This document shows positions 31,352-38,077 of a DNA stretch of 40,161 nt, one piece after another. The position numbers and the translations under genes are program-made. The stretch's first letter is position 1. Each line of letters starts with the position of its first letter. The notes under the pieces were generated by a model. It had not been told where the DNA came from. It made no database searches and worked only from the letters and a program-made list of their open reading frames with translations. Source of the stretch: SG-bin9 sp049323835 (GTDB taxonomy: Bacteria > Pseudomonadota > Alphaproteobacteria > Rhizobiales > Xanthobacteraceae); assembly GCA_049323835.1 (NCBI GenBank), contig JBMOOJ010000005.1, positions 1 to 40,161 on the forward strand, given 5' to 3'.

Positions 31352-31800
31352 GCAGCGACGCTACCTGCCCTTCGCCGTTCGGAGAATGCGTGCGCGGCGG
31401 CGACGAGCGCCTTCGGGTTCGCCGGCGCCGCAGGCGCCGGGGTTGCGGCTTCGGCTTCCCGCGCCTGATTGACCCGGGCCGCCATCGCGATCTTGGAGAC
31501 ACGGCGCATGATGTCCTCGCCGAGCTGGATCTGCTGCGCCAGCTTCACGGAGTAGTCGTTCGCGGCGTTGATCTTGGCGCCGAGATTTTCGTTGCAGTCG
31601 CGCACCGTATGCTTGAGGCCGCCGATCGCGCGCTCGGCGATTTCGGTCGCGGTGATCAGTTCGGCGATCGTCGCCTTCAGCGAGGATTCGTCGGCCTTCA
31701 GCCGCTTCAGGCGGCCGTTCAGCATGATGCAATAGGCGATCGTCAGCACGAGCAGGATCGCGACCAGGGCTTCGATCATCAGTCCGGTGATATGGGTCAC
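31348..31800 (-). CDS. DUF6468-type membrane protein of flagellar operons
   Basis: A 150-residue protein with one N-terminal helix (about 7-27, LMIEALVAILLVLTIAYCIML). A short basic stretch (NGRLKRLKADE) and a helical region rich in Ala, Glu and Asn follow (about 38-112), then an Ala/Pro tail. I recall this family (DUF6468) as conserved next to fliM in alphaproteobacteria, without a defined role. The GTG start overlaps the fliM stop, and its own stop overlaps the motE start, so three genes are translationally coupled. A motor or switch accessory role is inferred from position. Confidence 0.82.
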   Translation of the reverse strand: MTHITGLMIEALVAILLVLTIAYCIMLNGRLKRLKADESSLKATIAELITATEIAERAIGGLKHTVRDCNENLGAKINAANDYSVKLAQQIQLGEDIMRRVSKIAMAARVNQAREAEAATPAPAAPANPKALVAAAHAFSERRRAGSVAA

Positions 31801-32990
31801 TGTGCCTCCATCATCTTGTTTTGCTCATCGGCTTTCTCGAACATCGCAAGCGTGGTGTTCGGCTTGCGTAAGGGCTTGGTGACACGGATGGCGACGCGGT
31901 CGCCGACCCGGCCCATGCGGCCTTCCGTCAAGGTGACGTTGCCGCAGCGGACGGCGACCGTCGCATCGGGACGCAGTTCGAGCGGCAGCGTGTCGCCGAC
32001 CTTCAGGCTCATCAGTTGCTTCAGCGGCAGATCGGCCTCGTAGAGCACCGCGTCGACGGCCATCGAGGCCTGTCCGATTTCGTTGGCGAGATGCTGCTCC
32101 CAGGTCGCGTCACGGCCGAACTTTTCGCCCATGAACATCTGCAGCAGCACGCCGCGGATCGGCTCGATCGTGGCGTAAGGCAGCAACAGTTCGATGATGC
32201 CGCCGCGGTCTTCCATGTCGATGCGCAGGCGCACCAGAATGGCGGCGTTGGCGGGACGGCTGATCGCGGCGAACCGCGGATTGGTTTCCAGCCGGTCGAT
32301 GGTGAGCTTGACCGGCGACAGCGGCCGGAACGCCTGCTCGGCGTCAGCCAGCACGACTTCGATCAGGCGCTTGACGAGGTTGGTCTCGATCGTCGTATAG
32401 GGCCGGCCTTCGATGCGCAGCGCGGCCTGGCCGCGGCGGCCGCCGAGCAGGACGTCGATCATCGAGTAGATCAGGCTGGAATCGACCGTGGCGAGGCCGA
32501 AGTTGTCCCACTCTTCCGCCTTGAACACGCACAGCACCGCGGGCAGCGGGATCGAATTCATGTAGTCGCCGAAGCGGACCGAAGTGATGCGGTCAAGTGA
32601 GACTTCGACGTTGTCGGAGGTGAAATTGCGCAAGCTCGTCGTCATCAGCCGGACCAGCCGGTCGAAGACGATTTCCAGCATCGGCAGGCGCTCGTAGGAG
32701 ACCATGCCGGAATCGATGATGGCGCGAATGCCGGAATGATCGTCGAGATTGACCTCGCCGACGCTGAAGCCGAGCAGGTTGTCGATTTCTTCCTGCGACA
32801 GCACGCGCTCGCCGCTGGTGGCCGACATGCCGCGGCTGTCGTCGACCATGGCGGCCCACTGCTCCGCCATCGCCTCGGTCATTTCGTTCGCGGCGGCTTC
32901 TTCAGCCGCAGCGACCGGATCTTCGGAATCGAGCGAGGCCTCCCATTGGGCGGCTATTGCATCTTGGTCGACTGGATCGCCGGGTGCCAT
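31797..32990 (-). CDS. fliM: Flagellar motor switch protein FliM
   Basis: C-ring protein of 397 residues that binds phospho-CheY and sets rotation. The CheY-binding peptide LSQEEIDNLLGF lies at residues 64-75. In enterobacteria it is at the extreme N-terminus; here about 60 Ala/Glu-rich residues with two similar segments precede it (DQDAIAAQWEASLDSED and TEAMAEQWAAMVDD). The middle domain (FDRLVRLMTTSLRNFTSDNVEV, LLGGRRGQ) and the C-terminal SpoA domain (LKVGDTLPLELRPDATVAVRCGNV) are normal. FliN is not adjacent. It follows fliL by 17 bp. Confidence 0.96.
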   Translation of the reverse strand: MAPGDPVDQDAIAAQWEASLDSEDPVAAAEEAAANEMTEAMAEQWAAMVDDSRGMSATSGERVLSQEEIDNLLGFSVGEVNLDDHSGIRAIIDSGMVSYERLPMLEIVFDRLVRLMTTSLRNFTSDNVEVSLDRITSVRFGDYMNSIPLPAVLCVFKAEEWDNFGLATVDSSLIYSMIDVLLGGRRGQAALRIEGRPYTTIETNLVKRLIEVVLADAEQAFRPLSPVKLTIDRLETNPRFAAISRPANAAILVRLRIDMEDRGGIIELLLPYATIEPIRGVLLQMFMGEKFGRDATWEQHLANEIGQASMAVDAVLYEADLPLKQLMSLKVGDTLPLELRPDATVAVRCGNVTLTEGRMGRVGDRVAIRVTKPLRKPNTTLAMFEKADEQNKMMEAQ

Positions 32991-33007
32991 GTTCTAGATC
33001 CGCTTCG

Positions 33008-33505
33008 TCACTGGACGACGATTTCCTTGAACAGCACAGCGTTCACCTGCGTCGGCGCGATCGCGACGTTGACGCGGCGCGTCAGTTCTTCCTTGAGACG
33101 GAAGATGCCGGCCGAGCCCTGCAGATCGGTGGCGCGCAGCTCCCGCAGATAGGTCTGGAAGATGTCGGTCAGGCGCGGCATTGACGGCGTGATCTGCGCG
33201 ACGATCGGCTGCTCCTTCACCTCGAGCACGATCTTCATCTTGAGATACTGGACGCGCTCGCCGGGCTGGCTGGAGAGGTTCACCAGCAGTTCGGGGACAT
33301 CCATGAACACAGGCGGCTTCGGCGGCGGCGGACCCTCGGCTACCTTTTCCTTGTGCCCCTTGAAGAAGAAGAAATATCCGCCCGCGCCCGAGACGATCAG
33401 CAGTCCGGCCACCGCAATGAGGATGATCTTGAAGCGGTTCTTGGCAACCGGAACCTCTTCGCCCTCTGTGCCGGTCTCTTCGACTTGTTGTTCGCCGTCA
33501 GCCAT
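33008..33505 (-). CDS. fliL: Flagellar basal-body/stator-associated protein FliL
   Basis: A 165-residue inner-membrane protein that rings the stator. One helix is at about 26-48 (FKIILIAVAGLLIVSGAGGYFFFF), after an acidic cytoplasmic N-terminus. The periplasmic domain has the family blocks LLVNLSSQPGERVQYLKMKIVLEV, PRLTDIFQTYLRELRATDLQG and the closing VNVAIAPTQVNAVLFKEIVVQ. The ATG at 33505 has GGGCGGG upstream; a longer frame to 33586 is not conserved. It is first in the minus-strand operon fliL-fliM-DUF6468-motE and divergent from flgF. Confidence 0.95.
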   Translation of the reverse strand: MADGEQQVEETGTEGEEVPVAKNRFKIILIAVAGLLIVSGAGGYFFFFKGHKEKVAEGPPPPKPPVFMDVPELLVNLSSQPGERVQYLKMKIVLEVKEQPIVAQITPSMPRLTDIFQTYLRELRATDLQGSAGIFRLKEELTRRVNVAIAPTQVNAVLFKEIVVQ

Positions 33506-33884
33506 CGTTCGCCCGCCCGCTTGCGAGGGTGACCCTGATTGGCTGCCGAGAGGCTGAAGACGCGATACGAAACGCCGCCGGCGCACACGGGCGCCCTGTA
33601 ATCCGTAACGCGGACGCTAGCGGCGCAATGGTTAACGGTTTCTTTCTTTTGTCCTTCAACTGGGAAAAATTTGCCGGGGCAATATGGTCAACAAGACCTT
33701 ATCTGCCGGGGCACCCGCCTCCATCTTTTCGCTCAAGCATCTGATAACCCTCAGCAATCGCGATTGGCACGATCCTCGCAATACCTTTTCGCGAACCGCG
33801 GGCTTGGGAGAGCTTGAGCGGTTCGGACATGACCCCTCGCGGCTTTGGGAGAGGCAGCGGCGGGTCTTCAGGGGAGAACCGCCG
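33506..33884. other. Divergent regulatory region between fliL and flgF, 379 bp
   Basis: No gene is supported here. It contains a sigma-54-like site at 33765-33780 facing flgF. It also has a lone GTTAAC (33631-33636), which could be a CtrA half-site facing fliL. The stretch 33630-33680 is AT-rich, consistent with a promoter. Confidence 0.55.
33765..33780 (+). promoter_or_regulatory. Sigma-54-like promoter upstream of flgF
   Basis: TGGCACGATCCTCGCA has GG and GC separated by ten bases, matching the -24/-12 spacing. The first half, TGGCACG, is the exact consensus, while the second half, TCGCA, has one change from TTGCA. It lies 105 bases before the flgF ATG and points toward it. Caulobacter uses sigma-54 with FlbD for rod/hook genes. 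Confidence 0.55.
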
Positions 33885-34652
33885 ATGGAGAACGCACTCC
33901 TCATCGGACTGTCGCGCCAGGTCGTGCTCGAGCGGAACGTGGATGTGATCGCGAACAACATCGCGAACATCAACACGACCGGATTCAAGGCCGACCGGCA
34001 GCTCTTTGAAGAATTCCTGACGTCGCCCGCGCGCGACGAGAGTTTCCCCAATCGCGACCGGCGGGTGAGCTTCGTGCAGGACCGCGGCACCGTCCACGAT
34101 TTCGCCCAGGGCCCGATCGAACCGACCAAGAATCCGCTCGATGTGGCGCTCTCCCGCGACAACTTCCTGGTGGTGCAGACGCCGAACGGCGAGCGCTACA
34201 CCCGCAACGGCGCGCTTCAGATCAACAATCAGGGCCAACTCGTCACCACGGCCGGGTTCCCGGTGCTCGGCGCCAACGGCCCGATCACCATCCAGTCCGG
34301 CGACCAGGATCTCGCGATCGCGCCCGACGGCAGCGTGACGGTGCGCGAAGGTCTCGTCACCAACACCGAATCCGTGCGCGGCAAGCTGCGCCTCGTCCGC
34401 TTCGACGATCCGCAGCGCCTGACCAAGGAAAGCGCGACGCTGTTCGCCGCGCCCGCCGGCGTCGCCCCGCAAGTCGATCCGCAGGCGACGGTCCGTCAGG
34501 GCTTCGTCGAGAAGTCGAACGTCAACGCGGTCGCCGAGATGAGCAAGATGCTCGAAGCGGTGCGTCAATATCAGCAGATCACCACCATCGTTCAGCAGCA
34601 GGGCGACCTGCGCAAGACGGCGATCGACCGTCTTGCTGATGTGCCGGCCTAA
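33885..34652 (+). CDS. flgF: Flagellar rod protein FlgF
   Basis: A 255-residue proximal rod protein. The N-terminal D0 part is LSRQVVLERNVDVIANNIANINTTGFKADRQLFEEFL. The central beta domain includes RYTRNGALQINNQGQLVTTAGFPVLGANGPI, and the C-terminus is VEKSNVNAVAEMSKMLEAVRQYQQITTIVQQQGDLRKTAI. I chose the ATG at 33885 with GGGGAG nine bases upstream; the open frame continues upstream without conservation. It is first of four plus-strand genes, flgF-flgG-flgA-flgH. Confidence 0.95.
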   Translation: MENALLIGLSRQVVLERNVDVIANNIANINTTGFKADRQLFEEFLTSPARDESFPNRDRRVSFVQDRGTVHDFAQGPIEPTKNPLDVALSRDNFLVVQTPNGERYTRNGALQINNQGQLVTTAGFPVLGANGPITIQSGDQDLAIAPDGSVTVREGLVTNTESVRGKLRLVRFDDPQRLTKESATLFAAPAGVAPQVDPQATVRQGFVEKSNVNAVAEMSKMLEAVRQYQQITTIVQQQGDLRKTAIDRLADVPA

Positions 34653-34663
34653 GGAGCCATCCC

Positions 34664-35452
34664 ATGCGCGCACTTCACACCGCCGCGACCGGAATGCTGG
34701 CCCAGGAACTCAACGTTCAGGTCATCTCGAACAACATCGCGAACCTCCGCACCACCGCCTACAAGAAGCAGCGCGCGGAATTCCAGGACCTGCTCTACGA
34801 AAACGTCCGCCGCGTCGGCACGCAGTCGTCGGATCAGGGTACCGTGCTGCCGGTCGGCATCGAAATCGGTTCGGGCGTCAAGACCGTCGGCACGCCGCGC
34901 GTCATGAGCCAGGGCACGCTCCTGCCAACCTCGAAGGAGCTCGACGTCGCGGTTCGCGGCGAAGGCTTCTTCCGCGTCAACCTGCCGGACGGCCGCACCG
35001 CCTACACCCGCGACGGCTCGTTCGAGCTCGACAATCAGGGCCGCCTCGTCACCGCGCAGGGCTACCTCGTGCAGCCCGGCATCACCGTGCCGCAGAACTC
35101 GACGGGCCTCTCCATCAACGCGCAAGGCCAGGTCAGCGTCACGCCCGCCGGAACGACAACGCCGACCGTCCTCGGCCAGATCGAAACGACGATCTTCATC
35201 AACAAGGCCGGCCTCTCGGCCATCGGCGACAACCTCTATCTGGAAACGCCGGCGTCCGGTCCGCCGCAGAACAGCGTGCCGGGCGCACCGGGCTACGGCG
35301 ACCTGCTGCAAGGCAACCTCGAACAGGCGAACGTCGAAGTGGTGTCGGAAATTTCCGACCTGATCGCTGCGCAGCGCGCCTACGAGATGAACGCCAAGGT
35401 CATCAGCGCCGCCGACCAGATGATGCAGTCCACCACCAACATGTTCCGCTGA
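34664..35452 (+). CDS. flgG: Flagellar distal rod protein FlgG
   Basis: A 262-residue distal rod protein of standard length. The N-terminus MRALHTAATGMLAQELNVQVISNNIANLRTTAYKKQRAEFQDLLYE and the C-terminus GNLEQANVEVVSEISDLIAAQRAYEMNAKVISAADQMMQ are diagnostic. AAGGAG precedes the ATG. It starts 11 bp after flgF and ends 11 bp before the chosen flgA start, so this is a tight operon. Confidence 0.97.
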   Translation: MRALHTAATGMLAQELNVQVISNNIANLRTTAYKKQRAEFQDLLYENVRRVGTQSSDQGTVLPVGIEIGSGVKTVGTPRVMSQGTLLPTSKELDVAVRGEGFFRVNLPDGRTAYTRDGSFELDNQGRLVTAQGYLVQPGITVPQNSTGLSINAQGQVSVTPAGTTTPTVLGQIETTIFINKAGLSAIGDNLYLETPASGPPQNSVPGAPGYGDLLQGNLEQANVEVVSEISDLIAAQRAYEMNAKVISAADQMMQSTTNMFR

Positions 35453-35463
35453 GGATGACGATC

Positions 35464-36528
35464 ATGATCAAGCGGATTGCCATCGCAGCTCTCGCCGTCC
35501 TCGCTGTCTCGGCCGCGTTCGCGCAGGACCTGGAGGACACGATCGCCGTCCCGACCCTGCGCGCCAGCGTCACCGTGACCAGCGACGTGGTGCGCATCGG
35601 CGACATGATCGAGAATGCCGGCCCGGCCGCGCAGATCGCCATCTACCGCGCGCCCGACCTCGGCACGACCGGCACGCTCCCCGCCGATCAGGTGATTGCA
35701 GCCCTGCGCAATCATCGTGTCATCGGTGTCGATGCCAGGGACATCCGTGAAGTCACCGTGACGCGCGCCTCGCGCGTATTCGCGATCAAGGACATCGAAC
35801 GCGCGGTGAGCGAAGCGCTGGAGCGCCGCAACGGCCTCGGCGACGCCGCCGACATCCAGCTCACCTTCGACCGCGACGTGCGGATGCTCCAGCTCGATGC
35901 GACCTCCACCGGCGAGCCGCAGGCGGTCGCCGTGCGCTACGAGCCGCGCACCACCCGCTTCGACGTCACCTTCGAGATCGGCAACAGGACCGGCGCCCAG
36001 CCCGCGAAGCTCCGTTTCACCGGCACCGCCATCGAAACCGTGCAGACGGTGATCGCCGCCCGCAACCTCGATCGTGGCGACACGCTGAAGGCGGCCGACT
36101 TCACCGTCGAGCGCCGGCCGAAGAACGAAGCGGGCAACGACCTGACGAGCCGCGAGCGCGCGCTCGGCATGCAGGCACGCAAGGCGATCCGCGCCGGCCA
36201 GCCGATCCGCGGCGCCGACATTGCCCGCCCCGACCTCGTCACCCGCGATCAGAGCGTGACGCTGATCTACAACGCACCCGGCATCTACCTCACCGTGCGC
36301 GGCAAGGCCGTCGACGGCGGCACCGAGGGCGACACCGTCACCGTCACGAACCTGCAATCGAAACGCACGGTGCAGGGCACCGTGGTCGGCCCCGCGCAGG
36401 TTCTGATCGCCGCGCCCTCGCCGCGCATCGTCGCCGCCGCACCGCAGGCCGATGTTTCCGCCAACGACACCGTTGGCTCGCTCACCACCGGCCGCGGCTC
36501 CGCGTCTCCAGCATCGAAAGTCGAGTAA
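35464..36528 (+). CDS. flgA: Flagellar P-ring assembly chaperone FlgA
   Basis: A 354-residue periplasmic chaperone for FlgI P-ring assembly. The signal peptide is at about 1-20 (RIAIAALAVLAVSAAFA). The N-terminal half contains repeated LRASVTVTSDVVRIGDMIENAG-type segments. The C-terminal SAF domain reads TVIAARNLDRGDTLKAADFTVERRP, then GMQARKAIRAGQPIRGADIARP and VTLIYNAPGIYLTVRGKAVDGGTEGDTV. Many FlgA proteins are about 220 residues, so this is a long form with an extra N-terminal domain and a Ser/Ala tail. The ATG at 35464 has GAGG nine bases upstream; an ATG three codons earlier is also possible. Confidence 0.93.
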   Translation: MIKRIAIAALAVLAVSAAFAQDLEDTIAVPTLRASVTVTSDVVRIGDMIENAGPAAQIAIYRAPDLGTTGTLPADQVIAALRNHRVIGVDARDIREVTVTRASRVFAIKDIERAVSEALERRNGLGDAADIQLTFDRDVRMLQLDATSTGEPQAVAVRYEPRTTRFDVTFEIGNRTGAQPAKLRFTGTAIETVQTVIAARNLDRGDTLKAADFTVERRPKNEAGNDLTSRERALGMQARKAIRAGQPIRGADIARPDLVTRDQSVTLIYNAPGIYLTVRGKAVDGGTEGDTVTVTNLQSKRTVQGTVVGPAQVLIAAPSPRIVAAAPQADVSANDTVGSLTTGRGSASPASKVE

Positions 36529-36533
36529 AGTTC

Positions 36534-37292
36534 ATGTCACGCAGTGGTCCCCTGAAGCGAACTCTCCGCACCGGTACGATGCTGGCGTTCGGATGCCTCG
36601 TCTGCGGCTGCTCCTCGATCGATCGCCTGTCGCAGATCGGCGAAAAGCCCGCACTCTCGGCGATCGAGAACCCGACGGCCCAGCCCGGCTACAAACCGGT
36701 GCAGATGCCGATGCCGACGCCGCAGCCGGCGTCGTACAATCCGAACTCGCTGTGGCGGAACGGCTCGCGCGCCTTCTTCAAGGATCAGCGCGCGCGGCAG
36801 GTCGGCGACATCCTCACCATCACCGTGAACTTCACCGACAAGGCGAACATCGCCAACCAGACCAGCCGCAGCCGCTCCAGCAAGGAAGATTCCGGCGTCA
36901 GCGATTTCGCCGGCAGCAAGCTCCTCACCGGCAGCGCCGCGCAGGTCTTCCCCGGCCGCATTCTGACCACCGACGCGACCGCCTCCACCGACGGCAAGGG
37001 CTCGGTGCAGCGGCAGGAAAACCTGCAAACCTCCGTCGCCGCCGTGGTGACGCAACTGCTGCCGAACGGCAACCTCGTCGTCGAGGGCAAGCAGGAGATC
37101 CGCGTCAACTTCGAGGTTCGCGAATTGATCGTCGCCGGTATCGTCCGCCCCGAGGATATCCAGAGCGACAACACCATCGATAGCAGCAAGATCGCGCAGG
37201 CCCGCATCGCCTACGGCGGCCGCGGCCAGATCACCGACGTGCAGCAGCCGCGCTACGGCCAGCAGGTGCTCGACGTGCTGCTGCCGTTCTGA
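36534..37292 (+). CDS. flgH: Flagellar L-ring lipoprotein FlgH
   Basis: A 252-residue outer-membrane L-ring subunit. The lipobox is LVCGC with the lipidated cysteine at about residue 26. Conserved blocks are SLWRNGSRAFFKDQRARQVGDILTITVNFTDKANIANQTSRSRS and LPNGNLVVEGKQEIRVNFEVRELIVAGIVRPEDIQSDNTIDSSKIAQARIAYGGRG. It starts five bp after flgA and closes the operon. A palindromic element begins two bases past the stop codon. FlgI does not follow, as it does in many other operons. Confidence 0.97.
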   Translation: MSRSGPLKRTLRTGTMLAFGCLVCGCSSIDRLSQIGEKPALSAIENPTAQPGYKPVQMPMPTPQPASYNPNSLWRNGSRAFFKDQRARQVGDILTITVNFTDKANIANQTSRSRSSKEDSGVSDFAGSKLLTGSAAQVFPGRILTTDATASTDGKGSVQRQENLQTSVAAVVTQLLPNGNLVVEGKQEIRVNFEVRELIVAGIVRPEDIQSDNTIDSSKIAQARIAYGGRGQITDVQQPRYGQQVLDVLLPF

Positions 37293-37293
37293 C

Positions 37294-37342
37294 GCGCATG
37301 ATCCCGAAAAGTGGGTACCGGTTTTCGGACCAGATCATGCGC
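37294..37342. repeat. GCGCATGATC palindromic element after flgH
   Basis: A perfect 10-bp inverted pair, GCGCATGATC (37294-37303) and GATCATGCGC (37333-37342), has an inner pair CCGAAAA / TTTTCGG around a short loop with GGTACC. It starts two bases after the flgH stop and so may stabilise or end the transcript. It is the same family as 23877-23946. Confidence 0.85.
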
Positions 37343-37400
37343 AAATAAGACCAGCTCCCACGCATTGCGGCGAAGCCTTAAGCGCGGCGATGTGTACGAT

Positions 37401-37433
37401 GCGGCCTCCGGTAGCTCCCCTGCCGGAGGCCGC
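37401..37433 (+). terminator. Possible terminator hairpin after the flgFGAH operon
   Basis: A perfect 11-bp stem, GCGGCCTCCGG (37401-37411) and CCGGAGGCCGC (37423-37433), has an 11-base loop. Only a weak T-rich tail follows (GATCGTTTC), so intrinsic termination is plausible but not certain. Confidence 0.45.
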
Positions 37434-37529
37434 GATCGTTTCGAGCGGACCCCGCACGTTGTTGACGCCGGCTCTTCCGCAACCCGGCCAAGCCCGCTAA
37501 CGTGGCGGCGTTTGGAGGATTTATTTTCA

Positions 37530-37982
37530 ATGACATCATTTTCGGCCAAGACCTTTGCAGCGGCGGCTGGATTCGTTGCACTCAGCGCATTGTTCATCGC
37601 CCCCGCACCGTCCGCCCTCGCGGCCGGCGCGGTTGCCGTCGGCCAGACCGGCAACGTGACCAAGGACGGGCTCGCGATCGGCTGGGCCACCGGTTCCGCG
37701 AACAAAGAGCGCGCGGAAAGCGTGGCGAAACAGAAATGCCTCGACTTCAAGGACGCGCCCAAGGCGACGCGAAAACGCTGCCGGATCGTGAACACGTTCG
37801 AAAATCAGTGCCTGGCGATTGCGCTGGACCCGAAAGCCGGGACCCCCGGTTACGGCTACGCGGTACGTCCGACGCTCGGCGACGCCAAAACCGAGGCGAT
37901 GTCGAGGTGCCGCGAAACTGCCGGCAACCGCGCCCAGCATTGCGTCGATACCGACTCGAGTTGCGACGGCAACGCAAAGTAA
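37530..37982 (+). CDS. Secreted DUF4189-like protein
   Basis: A 150-residue exported protein. The signal peptide is AAAAGFVALSALFIAPAPSALA (to about residue 31). The mature domain has six cysteines (70, 84, 94, 127, 138, 145) and the pattern AIGWATGSANKERAESVAKQKC ... CRIVNTFENQCLAIALDP ... GYGYAVRPTLGDAKTEAMSRC. This matches the DUF4189 group as I recall it: small cysteine-rich secreted domains without a settled function. The start is an ATG with GGAGG about ten bases upstream. It is monocistronic between the flagellar operon and the patatin gene. Confidence 0.85.
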   Translation: MTSFSAKTFAAAAGFVALSALFIAPAPSALAAGAVAVGQTGNVTKDGLAIGWATGSANKERAESVAKQKCLDFKDAPKATRKRCRIVNTFENQCLAIALDPKAGTPGYGYAVRPTLGDAKTEAMSRCRETAGNRAQHCVDTDSSCDGNAK

Positions 37983-38077
37983 CCACCCACCGTTCGCCGC
38001 CTCAACGGGCCGCCGCCGTTTCGCAGGTGCGTTGCGGCACAATGGACGCGGCGAAGGCGGCGTGGCATTGAACGCTC

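Noticed and set aside
34633..35463. In-frame upstream extension of flgA covering most of flgG
   Set aside because: The extension is out of frame with flgG and unconserved. The signal peptide and GAGG place the flgA start at 35464.
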